A DNA stretch of 64,000 bases from Budorcas taxicolor (Eukaryota; Chordata; Mammalia; Artiodactyla; Bovidae). The notes under the pieces were generated by a model. It was not told where the DNA came from. It saw nothing but the letters and a program-made list of their open reading frames with translations, and did not search any database. A program made the position numbers and the translations under genes. The first letter of the stretch is position 1. Each line of letters begins with the position of its first letter. Below, one piece after another: positions 53,110 to 63,935 of this stretch. The stretch spans positions 150,751,622-150,815,621 of the forward strand of contig NC_068920.1 of the NCBI RefSeq assembly GCF_023091745.1. Reading direction: 5' to 3'.

Positions 53110-54480
53110 ATAACAAATGTCAAGAATAATACAGTTGGTATTAAAAAGATAAAAATGAGTAGAATATTTATAATTCTGAGTCAACTTGAATATTTATATC
53201 AAATGGAAAAATTCCTAGATAACTTAACAAATAAAGCTAGCTCAAGAAAAAAAGAGGAAACCCTAATTAATCCTGAATCCAATAAAATCACTGAATCTGA
53301 AGCTGTTGTTCAGTTGCTAAATCGTGTCCTACTCTTTGTGACACTATGGACTACAGCATGCCAGGCTTTCCTGTCCTTCACTATCTCCCTGAGTTTGCTC
53401 AACCTGAGGTCCATTGAGTCAGTGATATCATCCAACCATCTCATCCTCTGTCATCCCCTTCTCCTGCTTTCAATCTTTCCCAGCATCACGGTCTTTTCCA
53501 ATGAGTCAGCTCTTCGCATCAGGTGGCCAAAGTATTGGAGTTTCAGCTTCAGCATTAGTCCTCTCAATGAATATTCAGGGTTGACTTCCTTTAGGATGGA
53601 CTGGTTTGATCTCCTTGCAGTCCAAGGGACTCTCAAGAGTCTTCTCCAGCATCACAGCTCAAAAGCATCAATTCTTCAGTTCTCAGTCTGTCCAATTCTC
53701 ACATCCATACCCCATGAATCTGCAGTAATATCTCACAAACAAAATATGAAGCCCAAAGCCTTCACCAGCCATTTTGTCAATTATTCAATAGCAACTTTAA
53801 AGCTTTCAAAATTTTCCAGAAGCTGGAGAATGAGGAAGCCGTCCATGACTCATTTTATAAGGTTATCATGATCACTTTAATAAAAGAAAAATAACAAACA
53901 AGGGCACAGTGATGAAGGAATATTACAGATAAATATCACCAATGTTGACCCAGGTGGAAAGCTATTAGAATATGGGCAATAAATGCAACAATATTTAATA
54001 TAATGCAGTTACATCTCTCACCCTTCAGAAAGGAAAACCTAATTTAACTTTTAAAAATCAGTAAACGTATTGAGACAGATTAGCAGAGTACAAGTCACGG
54101 AATGGGAGAAAAAAATTGTGCCACAACGGATAGCAGAGAACTAATAAAAACTACAGCAGACTATGTGAATATGTGAAAACACGAGACTAGATGACAACCA
54201 AATTATGTAAAAGCTACAACACATCAACTTTAAAAAGAAAAATAGAAATGGGCACAAAAAGTTAATTTAATAAACCCAGAAAACTAAGACAACTTTATCC
54301 CATTAGATGTATGCAAATGAGAAAATGCATATGAGAATAAGTCAATAGATACAGAGAAAGCTTTTAATAAAACTTATAATGCATTCATATGAAACATACA
54401 GGTCTTGGTAATAGAATAAGTAATAGAATAATTACTTGGTAATAGAATAAACCCAGGATTAGTCCATCACCTGAGAAAGT
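53110..54480 (+). mobile_element. old L1 ORF2 remnant, sense, split by BovB
   Basis: Diverged ORF2 text: ATATCAAATGGAAAAATTCCTAG, AATAAAGCTAGCTCAAGAAAAAAAG before the BovB; CAGAAGCTGGAGAATGAGG, GACTCATTTTATAAGGTTATCATG, then CAATAGATACAGAGAAAGC after it. Many stops. Confidence 0.5.
53303..53713 (-). mobile_element. BovB 3' fragment in old L1, antisense
   Basis: Minus strand encodes MRVPWTARRSNQSILKE, LKLQYFGHLMRRADSLEKTV. Terminus TTGTTCAGTTGC at left. TGAATCTGAAG (53292-53302) and TGAATCTGCAG (53714-53724) differ at one base and look like the TSD. Confidence 0.93.
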
Positions 54481-54484
54481 GTAT

Positions 54485-54740
54485 CTACAAAAATGCAACA
54501 TATACACGTATCTATTGTTTTTCAAATTCTTTTCCCATTTAGGTTGTTACAGAGTATTGAGCAGAGTCTCATGTGCCATATAGCAGGTTCTTGTTGGTTA
54601 TCCCTTTTAAATAGAGCAGCATGTACTAAAATCAATATGTGTGTAAGTATAACTGGAGCATTTTTGCTGTACACCTGCAACTAACACAACACTGTGAATC
54701 CACTGAGCCCCAGTACAAAATAAAAAGTTAAAATTCATAA
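54485..54740. mobile_element. old L1 3' end, two parts in opposite orientation
   Basis: 54490-54607 reads antisense (TTCAAATTCTTTTCCCATTTAGG, TTGTTACAGAGTATTGAGCAG, GGTTCTTGTTGGTTATCCC). 54608-54740 reads sense (GCTGTACACCTGCAACTAAC, AACACTGTGAATCC, AAAATAAAAAGTTAAAA). No clear TSD. It may be another 5'-inverted insertion. Confidence 0.6.
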
Positions 54741-54934
54741 ATGAAATATTTAAAGACATCTGCAGGAGTTCCTTCTCTCCTCCTTTCCCAAATCTTCTTG
54801 TCTTCTCTCCCCTCTCTTTCTTCTCTTTCTAGTCCTGAATCATTCTATGCAGAAACCATTGTTTCTTGACCAACAAAGTAGGCTTGAACATCCAACTGGG
54901 GTGGAGAGACAGTGGGCTGGGGAGAGTTAAGAGT

Positions 54935-55125
54935 GGATCATAAAGGTTCTCAACATGGAAACAACAACTAAATGGCATTCATGTGAGGTGAAGGGTGTGT
55001 TAACTAACCTTACTGTGGTTATCATTTTGCTATATATGTGTGTATCAAAGAATCACATTTTGCATCTTAAACTTATACAAGGTTGCATGTCAATCATACC
55101 TCAATAAAGTTGGATGAAAAAGCAA
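54935..55125 (+). mobile_element. L1 3' terminus, sense, older subfamily
   Basis: TGTTAACTAACCTTACTGTGG, TATCAAAGAATCACATTTTGC, CTTAAACTTATACAAGGTTGC, CAATCATACCTCAATAAAGTTGG: classic L1 3' end with the AATAAA-type signal. Confidence 0.75.
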
Positions 55126-55969
55126 GTTTGGCTCTCAATGTTCATTGACTCATTTATAACCATTTAGTAGAAATTTTAAAGAAAATGGTACACAGAACTG
55201 CAAGAAAAAAAATGTTTTCACCTCTTTCTTAGGTAACTACACTCTCTTCCTAATGGCACATGTACACTGCTGGACACTGCACAGTTTCTCAAACCTTGGA
55301 TTTAGGTTTGGACACTGTGCCTCCATTTCGTACTGTACATTATTTTTTTACATGGTACTTGTGTTTTATCATATCTACTGATCTTAGTTTTGAAAAGATA
55401 AAACATCATTGAAAAGATCGCAGCATCCTTCAAGCTCATTGCTCACAAAGTGTCCGGCAGAGTATGAGTATCTGCCTTTCCCTTAAAGTACCTTTCGGCG
55501 TCCTTGGGGATTTATTCTGGTGCTTTGGCACCACAGAGCACCTTGGCACAGAGTTTGGGAACCATAGTTCTACACCTATAACCAGAATCAAGTTCAGGTT
55601 GTTCCTGAAGAAGCGGGAATGAAATGGTACCCAGGAGCATGCCAGAAGAGTTGCCAGATTCTGCCAATTTACACTGACATCCTGGGGGAATATGTGTAAG
55701 AGTGGTTTCTAAGTGAGTTAAATTAAGCCCTGCCCAAATGGCAGATCCATGTGCAAAACCACTCATTACTCTCATTTTACGCTACTACATTTTGGAGTGA
55801 TTCCTTACACATCAACAGATTACCACAAGTACTATTCCAGTGATAATATTATATTTTCATTTTAGACAGACCGCATTGGTTTCGATGAAGAAAATGTATT
55901 AGAGTGAGAGGGTCAGACAGGACACATGGGGATCAGGTTAGTCTTAGACACACGTGACCAAGGGCATGC
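55126..55969. other. single-copy DNA
   Basis: Nothing recognised. Confidence 0.45.
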
Positions 55970-56245
55970 CTAAGCAACATTCAGCAAATATTCATCAACA
56001 CACTCTGCTGTGCATTGGAGATGTGGGGTGCATAGAACAGCCTCAGGCCTTATGGCTTAGAATTTATATTTAACCACAAAACTGGGTACTAGACAAGCAA
56101 TTAAATAAATGTGAGAGACATTTTTACATGGCAAATGCAGCTGCCTAACTAGTCTGTAAGTCGGCGTAAGAAGCAGTGGTGTTTCATCTAAGGGGTTGTT
56201 ATTTAACCTGAGATCTTAAAGATCTGAGAAAGTGACCAATGAAAC
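55970..56245 (+). mobile_element. L2 LINE 3' part, sense
   Basis: ACATTCAGCAAATATTCATC, TGCTGTGCATTGGAGATG, CAAGCAATTAAATAAATGTGAG, TTATTTAACCTGAGATCTTAAAG in L2 order. A short TG run follows at 56253-56275. Confidence 0.72.
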
Positions 56246-56384
56246 ACGGTGTGCATGTGTGTGTGTGTTGTGGGGGGCACGATGGCAGAGAAGATGCTTC
56301 AGCCTCAGAAAAGAGCACAATGTCCACATGGTTGTGTAGGTGGCACAGAGGCACTCAGCACAGAGGAAGGGACGGCACGGAGAA

Positions 56385-56598
56385 CTGAGTGGCTCAGACG
56401 GTAAGGAATCTGCCCACAATGCGGGGGGCCCACCAGGTTCAATCCTTGGATCGGGAAGATCCCCTGGAGAAGGAAATGGCAACCCCACTCCAGCCTTCTT
56501 GCCTGGAGAATCCTCATGGATGGAGGAGCCTGGTGGGTTACACTCCATGTGATCGCAAAGTGTCGGACACAACTGAGTGACTAACACTGACTGATTGA
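56385..56598 (+). mobile_element. Bov-tA SINE, sense
   Basis: CTGAGTGGCTCAGACGGTAAG (first head bases lost), B box GTTCAATCC, tail CAACTGAGTGACTAACACTG. Confidence 0.93.
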
Positions 56599-57504
56599 CT
56601 GTGCCAGTCCTGCAATCCATTTCTGTGGAATCCTCCTTTCCCCAAACGTGCCAGATGAATGAAGCTATGACTGTAGTGGTTCTTCCTTGATTTGAAAGGT
56701 TACTTCATGCAGACTTGGGATTTGGGGGGTAGATTTCACATTGGCTTTCCTGTCTATCGAAATGCGTACAGGAATATCCTCTGAGTCCTTCCCATATGCC
56801 TTCTTGTCACATTAAAAACACTGGCAGTCATTTGTACATCTCATCAATCTCCCCCATTAATTCACTCAGAGCTGGTGCTAGACAGCAGATGGGCAAAAAT
56901 GTGCTCCAATCAGCCAGCCGCTCCCCGAAGACTGTGGCTGTTACCATCCCAAGCCCAAGAGCTATTAATCACCTGCACTGCTGTTGGACCAGGACCTGCT
57001 TCAGAGATCGAAGGCTGGCAGTGTCTCAGTTCTCCAAGGTTTGGGAAGGCAGTGAGTGACTTCTTTTGGAACCTTCCTGGTTCACTGTGTCTCTCAGCTT
57101 CCAGCCCTTCTGGAACTATGTGTGTCTTATCGCCTGTAATTACAGCGCAGCTCCAGAAGATGCTCAGGCTACCTCAGGCGTTCACCCCACTCAGCTCCCA
57201 TAGAAGATCGTGGCACGTCGTCTTAGAACCCATGGAACAGGCTTCAGAATTAAATAAGGGAAGTGGGCGTGAGGCAGGCTTTTCTGACGGTCTCAACCTG
57301 ACTGTCGAAATAGAGGCAAGGACTGCAAAGTTAACTTGGGGAGCTGGTTGGCATCACCGCAAACCTTTCAGATGAGCTTGCTGCAGGATGAACATTTCAC
57401 TCTGGGGAGAGCAGATGGTGGGTGCCCTGAGTGTGAAATCCCACCTTTACCTCTATGTGTGTTAGAGTATGACATGGCTCAGAAAACTCCAGCAGCGGCT
57501 ATGT
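56599..57504. other. single-copy DNA with a 166-codon frame
   Basis: Repeat-free by my reading and moderately GC-rich. Plus-strand 56875-57375 is open for 166 codons (starts MLDSRWAKMCSNQ, ends GAGWHHRKPFR). An 87-codon frame overlaps in another phase. I recognise no domain, signal peptide or membrane segment; no good Kozak context, splice pair or poly(A) signal is obvious. It could be chance, an unlisted exon, or an eroded pseudogene. Confidence 0.35.
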
Positions 57505-57658
57505 ATCAACCTAGAGGGGTGAGATGGGGAGGGAGATGTAAGGGAGCTTCAAAAGGGAGGGAATATGTGTATACCTGTGGCTGATTCGTGTTGAGGTTTG
57601 ACAGAAAACAATAAAATTCTGTAAAGCAATTATCCTTCAATAAAAAAATTTAAAAAAG
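57505..57658 (+). mobile_element. L1 3' terminus, sense
   Basis: GGGGTGAGATGGGGAGGGAG, TATACCTGTGGCTGATTCG, AAAGCAATTATCCTTCAATAAAAAAATTT: L1 3' UTR end with AATAAA and an A-rich tail. Confidence 0.72.
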
Positions 57659-57659
57659 A

Positions 57660-57886
57660 ATGGTGGAATAAAGTGGAAGGACAAGATAGGGACAGGGAAT
57701 TAAGAGCTACAGAGCATTATTTATAAGATAAGCTACAAGGACACATGGTACAACACTAGAAATTTAGCCAGTAGTTTATAAAACTATAAGTGGAGTATAA
57801 CCTATAAAAAATTGTGAATCACTATATTGTACACCTGTGACATGTAACATTCTACCACAACTATACTTTAATAAAAAAAAAAAATG
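57660..57886 (+). mobile_element. second L1-like 3' terminus, sense
   Basis: ATAAGCTACAAGGACACATGG, ATCACTATATTGTACACCTGTG, ACATTCTACCACAACTATAC, TTTAATAAAAAAAAAAAATG. It abuts the previous L1 tail, so two L1 3' ends sit in tandem in the same orientation. Confidence 0.65.
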
Positions 57887-58487
57887 TTGGAATGAACCAG
57901 CTAACCTGAGAGGTACCCTTCACACTATCCTTCTGGCAACTAGAATTTGGTCAGGTTTTCAGTCAGGCTTTTGGGTTTTCTGTCTCTCTGTGTCAGTGAA
58001 TTTTGACAGCATTGATCCTGAAGAGTCACCGAGGACACAGACCCACATCTAATGGCTTGAGAACTCTATGCCCTGAGGAGGAAATGGGGCAGTGAACGCA
58101 GAGATCCCCAGCATTGGGTAAGTGCCCCGGAGGATGCCGCCCAGGGCCTTTAATGATCATTTTCAGGGAACTCGGAGTTGAGCTGAGTTTGAGGAGTGTG
58201 AGCCATGTGTGTGAGTAAATAAGGAACAGCTTCATTAAAATCAAGGGTGTGTAAGGGTCCAAGGCTTGTTACATAGCATGAATCCTTGTGTACAAAATGC
58301 ATGTCTGGTGTGGACCAGAAAGGGACAGGACACAAGACTGGAGACATCAGGGGCTTTGACCAGGCTGTGAGGCTGCTTGACTTCTAGTGATTTCGCCTTT
58401 TATTCTGTAGTCAGCGTGTGTGTGTCTGAACAATGTTGAACAATGGGAAAATGGGGAAAGATTTCAATAACTTACAATTAATTTTGT
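57887..58487. other. single-copy DNA
   Basis: Nothing recognised. A short duplication, GAACAATGTTGAACAATGGG, is at 58428-58447. Confidence 0.45.
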
Positions 58488-58740
58488 TGTTGTAGTTCAG
58501 TCACTAAGTCGTGTCTGACTCTTTGCAACCCCATGAACTACAGCACACCAGGCTCCCCTGTCCTCCACTATCTCCAGAGTTTGCTCAAATTCATGTCCAC
58601 TGAGTTGGTGATTCCATCCAACCACCTCATCCTCTGTCACTCCCTTCTCAGCCCTCAATCTTTCCCAGCATCAGGAATTTTTTTCAGTGAGTCGGCTCTT
58701 CACATCAGGTAGCCAAAGTATTGAAGCTGCAGCTTCAGCT
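58488..58740 (-). mobile_element. BovB 3' fragment, antisense
   Basis: TTGTTGTTGTAGTTCAGTCAC ... CAAAGTATTGAAGCTGCAGC. AACAACAA-type terminus (left). A small deletion at 58650 removes part of the Arg-rich coding stretch. Confidence 0.93.
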
Positions 58741-59088
58741 TTCCCCCTGAGAACCATGGAATCACCATCACCAGCCTTATCTGAGATATATCCTGGGACA
58801 ACTGTGTGATATTAATGGGACTACAGCAAAAGTAAGTGCGTAGTCTGTGCTGTATATGGTTTGGCGAAAAGAACAGAAGAGTCTCTTCTCACCTCGGAGG
58901 CTACACATCTGTGGTTTTCAGCCTGGGGACCCTGCACCTCCTATGTATAGTCTGCCACTGGGTTACACAAGCCCTCTACTTAAAGTCAGAAAGGACAAGG
59001 AGGCATCTTGCCTGTATCCTACACTGAACTGGGAATTAACTCTCAAGCCAAGGCTTATGGGTCTGGACTGAAGCAAATCTGAGAGCTC
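58741..59088. other. single-copy DNA
   Basis: Nothing recognised. Confidence 0.45.
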
Positions 59089-59420
59089 TTAGGGTAGAAA
59101 CTTAGTTCTGCATCTGAGCAACTTTGGGAAGATCACTAAACATCCATCCTCTATTTCTCTGGCCCTGTCAGTTCAGGTCAGTTCAGTTCAGTTGCTCAAT
59201 CACGTCCAACTCTTTGTGACCCCATGAATTGCAGCACACCAGGCCTCCCTGTTCATCACCAACCCTGTACTTGGGATGAGATAACACTTATGTCATAGAT
59301 TCGTGCTTAAATGAAGGAAATGGTGCACAAAACGTCCTTAGTGTAGCACCCAGCTCATACAAATGGCTTACTAAACATGTGTCACTCTGATACAGACAAA
59401 TGCAAAGCACAAAATAATAA
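59089..59420 (+). mobile_element. MIR-like SINE split by a BovB scrap
   Basis: Left half AACTTTGGGAAGATCACTAAACATCC, TCCTCTATTTCTC; right half GTACTTGGGATGAGATAAC, ATGGTGCACAAAACGTCC, AGTGTAGCACCCAGC. The BovB piece between them is a later insertion. Confidence 0.55.
59169..59262 (-). mobile_element. 94-bp BovB 3' end inside MIR, antisense
   Basis: CAGTTCAGGTCAGTTCAGTTC ... CCTGTTCATCACCAA. CCCTGT on both sides (59163-59168, 59263-59268) may be a short TSD. Confidence 0.85.
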
Positions 59421-60625
59421 CATTGTGTGTTCCCATACCAGCTTTTAAAAGGACCAAGTCTCTGCAGTGTTCTTTAAAATCCATGACAGCCTCCATGAAA
59501 GATGGTTCTAGACACTAGGTTTCTGAGACTGATGCCCGTTGCTCATCATAGACTCCTTGAATGGGAAAATGTTAAGAATTGGCAACCAAATAAATGGAAC
59601 CTAAAACACATGCTTTTCAAAGGAGGTATTTAGAGAGCACACGACTGATCTGATTGCCCTGGGCTTCCTTGGTAAGGAAGAGAGAAATAATTACCCTCCA
59701 CAATTGAGCATGCTTATAAGACCAGTCAATCAAATGTCTAGAAGAAAAACAGAGCTGCCTACAAGGTTGGAATTCTTCTCTTCCTCTCCTCCTTACTACT
59801 TTCTTACTTTTTTTTTCCACCTTTGCTTTTTCTTTCTTTTCCTTCTCCTGTGATTCTAAAGATTTATCAGCTTGGTGTGAGATGGTTCTCTTACCAGCAT
59901 GTCAAGTTCCCTAGTATTAACATGAGTCCATCAAAGGGCTAGTCAACAAGAAGGACAGGATTGGCTATTAATCTGTTAGTTGCAATTATAATCAACTCTG
60001 CTAATTAGCTTAATGGGAAGCTATCAGAATAAACTTTAAGTCGGTCTGGAGACTAGAAGGGGTGAGACATAGGTTAAAACCACACCGTCTGCAGCCATCC
60101 AGCTTTTGTTTCTTCCCAGCTTATCTTCTCTAAATCCTACTGTCACATTTCTCTGATTATCTGTCACCTAGGTTGCCCATGCCAACTCAGCTGACCTCCC
60201 TACCAAAGTATTTTCACAGTAATTCTCTTTACCTAATTCAAAGTTGAATCCCATTTGGTTTGCCTTCATCTCCAAGTTTTTTTAGAATCTGGGCTCCCAG
60301 ACCTGTGGAAGGTCACACTGGGAGTCTGGGGTCGAATTACTCTGAGGAGATGAGTGGAACAGGTGAGCTGGGAGGTGTTCCTGGGTTCCCGCAGGTCCGG
60401 GGAAGTTTGAGATGAGGTCACCAGGGTTGAACTAACAAGACAGGTAGGAAAGCATCACCTGCTTCACTACATGGCTTTGGCTGGTCAGTAAAGGGGGCAA
60501 GTCACTCGACATAGATGACATAAGTACCTCACAAGAAGCATCTGGCCTAAGCTGTCACCTTCCTGTGACTCTAGAAGTCAGAATGGGGTCCTGGAAAGAC
60601 AAGGAGGTCATCAATGGCAGGATGT
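59421..60625. other. repeat-poor stretch
   Basis: No repeat recognised. 59850-60060 (GATTTATCAGCTTGGTG, GTTGCAATTATAATCAACTC, GCTAATTAGCTTAATGGG) has homeodomain-like words and the look of a conserved element; not testable here. Confidence 0.4.
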
Positions 60626-60641
60626 GGGGGGGGGGGGGGGG
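60626..60641 (+). repeat. (G)16 homopolymer
   Basis: Sixteen consecutive G after GGATGT. Very long G runs are rare, length-unstable and prone to G-quadruplex formation and to sequencing-length error. Confidence 0.95.
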
Positions 60642-62286
60642 AGGTGGTAAAGGAGTCCCTTATGCCTTTGCCATGCAATATAATAATCATTATTTTAGTT
60701 ATTATTGGTATTATCATTTTTTGCATTAATAGGAGTTGAGAAGGGTGCCAACAGCTTTGGAAATACTATTTTCTAAGCTTTACCTTGTGAGATAGTTTGT
60801 GGAGTTACTAGTCCCCTTGATATTCAGAGCATGTGCAAGGCACCCATTGGGAGGAGCCCACTCCAACAATTCTTCTTCCAGTTGGGGGACTTCTGACAGT
60901 GATTTAAGCCCATGTTTTCCTTAGAAATGATGTTAAAAATATGAGTTCATGACCTTTGCTCAGCTAATAGGTTTATAACGAATGTGAATAATATTTAACA
61001 TGTTTATTGTAGCTTAGAGGCAGAGATATTTATCAAAATACTTAAAAACCAGTAAAGCAGGCATGCCCACTAATCAAATGAGAGCTGCTTTGGTAACGTA
61101 ACTACAAATAACTGGTTTAATCTTATAAATACACCCTGGTTGGATATCAGCACTCCCTAGAACAACTACAGACGACTCTCTAAGAAGAAGAGTGGAGATA
61201 CCAAATATGTAGATCAAAGTAGAAAGCTAATACACCCGGGATAAAGTTGATTTTTAAAAGTTGGCTTGCTTTTCTGTTGAGTTTTAATATGAATATATTC
61301 AGAGTTTATTACTTCCTTTTCTATTCTAAAGGTTTAATGCAAGAAAACTGTCTAACTGACAATTTTCATTACTTGACCTTTTAATGTGTATCTGGTAAAC
61401 CAAATTTTTATTAATCATGTTGCTATAGAAATTTTAAGGAAAAGTCTTAACTTCTTGTGTTTAAATGCATAAGAATTTAAAGTATATGTGTGTGTATGCA
61501 TGTGTGTGGATATGTATACCAAAAGTATATTTTGGAGATAAAAGTCTTATAATTCAAGATCATAATGATGCATTAATTTGCCTTTTGCCATTACATATAA
61601 GTTATTAAATGCAAAGTATCATTTAAATCCAATATTTAAATAGCTTGGGTCTTTCTAAATGGAGAATTGTGGCTACCTCTTGATAGCAGCACAGTTACTA
61701 GAAAATATTTGGGATATGCTGGAATCATCCATGACTACTAGCTCTCTGCCACATTCTACTTTAGACTGGAAGATGGCAAGGTTATATGTCGTTGTCTCTA
61801 TGAGCTTAGTTCTCACTGGGAAAGGTGAAGGGACCCCCGCTTCCACCCTCCACAGATCACATTACGTAAACAGAACTGGGCCGCCTTCTTTCCTAAGAGC
61901 ATCTGCTCCACAGATGGTCCCTTGTGTACCCATTTTGTTTTGTCCAAGACCTTGATCATGAGTAATGGATCAGGCTGAGCCCACTAATGCATGATGTAAT
62001 TGTCAGAGGGACTTAATTATCAGCACATTACACGTGGGGTTACTGTGCCATGAAGTCTCAAGTTCACTCTCAGACAATTTAGAATCAGTGTGACTCACAG
62101 GAGGAGGAGTTCTCCAAAAAGCCCCTCATGATGCACTTGCTCCTCTCTTACCTGTCTGAAAACTTGGAATAGCAATGACTTCTTTAACTTCCTAATTTCA
62201 GTAGAAAATTTATGAGAGATTGCTGCTCTTCACATATCATCTCACCACTGCATAAGGACCATTTGCCTACCATTCAAGGCATTTTC
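60642..62286. other. repeat-poor AT-rich stretch
   Basis: About 1.6 kb, no repeat or gene recognised. 61960-62100 (CTAATGCATGATGTAATTG, ACTTAATTATCAGCAC) again looks conserved-element-like. The 98-aa frame at 61659-61955 has no motif I can name. Confidence 0.4.
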
Positions 62287-62487
62287 AGGGCTTCCCTCAT
62301 AGCTCAGTTGGTAAAGAATCTGCCTGCAATGCAGGAGGCCCCGGTTTGATTCCTGGATCGGGAAGATACCCTGGAGAAGCGACAGGCTACCCACTCCAGT
62401 ATTCTGGCCTGGAGAATTCCATGGACTGTATAGTCCATGGGGTCACAAGAGTTGGACACAGCTGGGCGACTTTCACTTTCACTTTCA
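62287..62487 (+). mobile_element. Bov-tA SINE, sense
   Basis: Head AGGGCTTCCCTCATAGCTCAG, B box GGTTTGATTCC, tail GGGCGACTTTCACTTTCACTTTC. Confidence 0.94.
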
Positions 62488-62784
62488 AACTTGAAGGCTA
62501 TCACTCATTGAGTGCTAGCTACTCAACACAAGCTCCAAAAACACAGTGATCATCAAGAATACTTTCATTTCTCCATAAACAGATCACTTAAATAATGACG
62601 TATGACTCTATCTGGTTTTAAGATAAGGTAAGACATAGTAGTAAAATTGTTTTATGTAAAAAATACTAAAATAATTATCAATATCAGCTATTGATAGCTG
62701 TAATTATCAGTTAATTTATAAAGCACAGTAGATAAAGTGCTAGACTTATTGTAGTAGAAGGTTTTTAAAAATTGAGTGCTATAT
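62488..62784. other. single-copy AT-rich DNA
   Basis: Nothing recognised. Confidence 0.45.
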
Positions 62785-62957
62785 ACTAAGTGTATATATA
62801 TATATATGTAACATATGATATACAGGTAATCTATATATTAAATAGGTACATTCATAATGATTTAATTCATCATATAGATTAGGGCACAGATTTAGGAATG
62901 TCTGTAGGAGATAAGAGATATATAAGAGATATATTAATATATATATTATATATTATA
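62785..62957. repeat. (TA)n-rich tract beside BovB 5' break
   Basis: TATATA-rich, with a direct repeat TAAGAGATATA at 62912-62933; the BovB breaks in at its end. Confidence 0.8.
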
Positions 62958-63935
62958 TACTTCTGCTTTATTGACTATGCCAAAGCCTTTGACTGTGTGG
63001 ATCACAATAAACTGTGGAAAATTCTGAAAGAGATGGGAATACCAGACCACCTGACTTGCCCCTTGAGAAACCTATATGCAGGTCAGGAAGTAACAGTTAG
63101 AACTGGACATGGAACAACAGACTGGTTCCAAATCGGGAAAGGAGTATGTCAAGGCTGTATATTGTCACCCTGCTTATTTAACTTCTATGCAGAGTACATC
63201 ATGAGAAACGCTGGGCTGGAAGAAGCACAAGCTGGAATCAAGATTGCCAGGAGAAATATCAATAACCTCAGATATGCAGATGACACCACCCTTATGGCAG
63301 AAAGTGAAGAGGAACTAAAAAGTCTCTTGATGAAAGTGAAAGAGGAGAGTGAAAAAGTTGGCTTAAAGCTCAACATTCAGAAGACGAAGATCATGGCATT
63401 CGGTCCCATCACTTCATGGGAAATAGATGGGGAAACAGTGGAAACAGTGTCAGACTTTATCTTTCTGGGCTCCAAAATCACTGCAGATGGTGACTGCAGC
63501 CATGAAATTAAAAGACGCTTACTCCTTGGAAGAAAAGTTATGACCAACCTAGATAGCGTATTGAAAAGCAGAGACATTACTTTGCCAAAAATGATCTGTT
63601 TAGTCAAGGCTATGGTTTTTCCAGTGGTCTTGTATGGATGCGAGAGTTGGACTGTGAAGAAAGCTGAGTGCTGAAGAATTGATGCTTTTGAACTATGGTG
63701 TTGGAGAAGATTCTTGAGAGTCCCTTGGACTGCAAGGAGATCCAACCAGTCCATTCTAAAGGAGATCAGCCCTGGGTGTTCTTTGGAAGGAATGATGCTA
63801 AAGCTGAAACTCCAGTACTTTGGCCACCTCATGCGAAGAGTTGACTCATTGAAAAAGATTCTGATGCTGGGAGGGATTGAGGGCAGGAGGAGAAGGGGAC
63901 GACCAAGGATGAGATGGCTGGATGGCACCACCGAC
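62958..63935 (+). pseudogene. BovB reverse transcriptase ORF, near-intact segment
   Basis: RTE-class RT, which would copy the element's RNA at a chromosomal nick. One frame runs without frameshift for about 326 codons: CFIDYAKAFDCVDHNKLW (an RT motif with its catalytic-site Asp), QGCILSPCLFNFYAEYIM, the YADD active-site motif at 63273-63284, ITADGDCSHEIKRRLLLGRK, YGCESWTVKKAEC, then RRSNQSILKEISPGCSLEG and FGHLMRRVDSLKK. It is broken by TGA at 63672-63674 (family has CGA; a CpG decay) and by TAG at 63936-63938 (TCG to TAG). The N-terminal endonuclease part is missing, so it is not functional. Confidence 0.93.

Noticed and set aside
63377..63931. 184-codon minus-strand frame as a gene
   Set aside because: It is the antisense of the BovB RT ORF; the same antisense peptide wording recurs at other BovB copies (for example 46895 and 16087).
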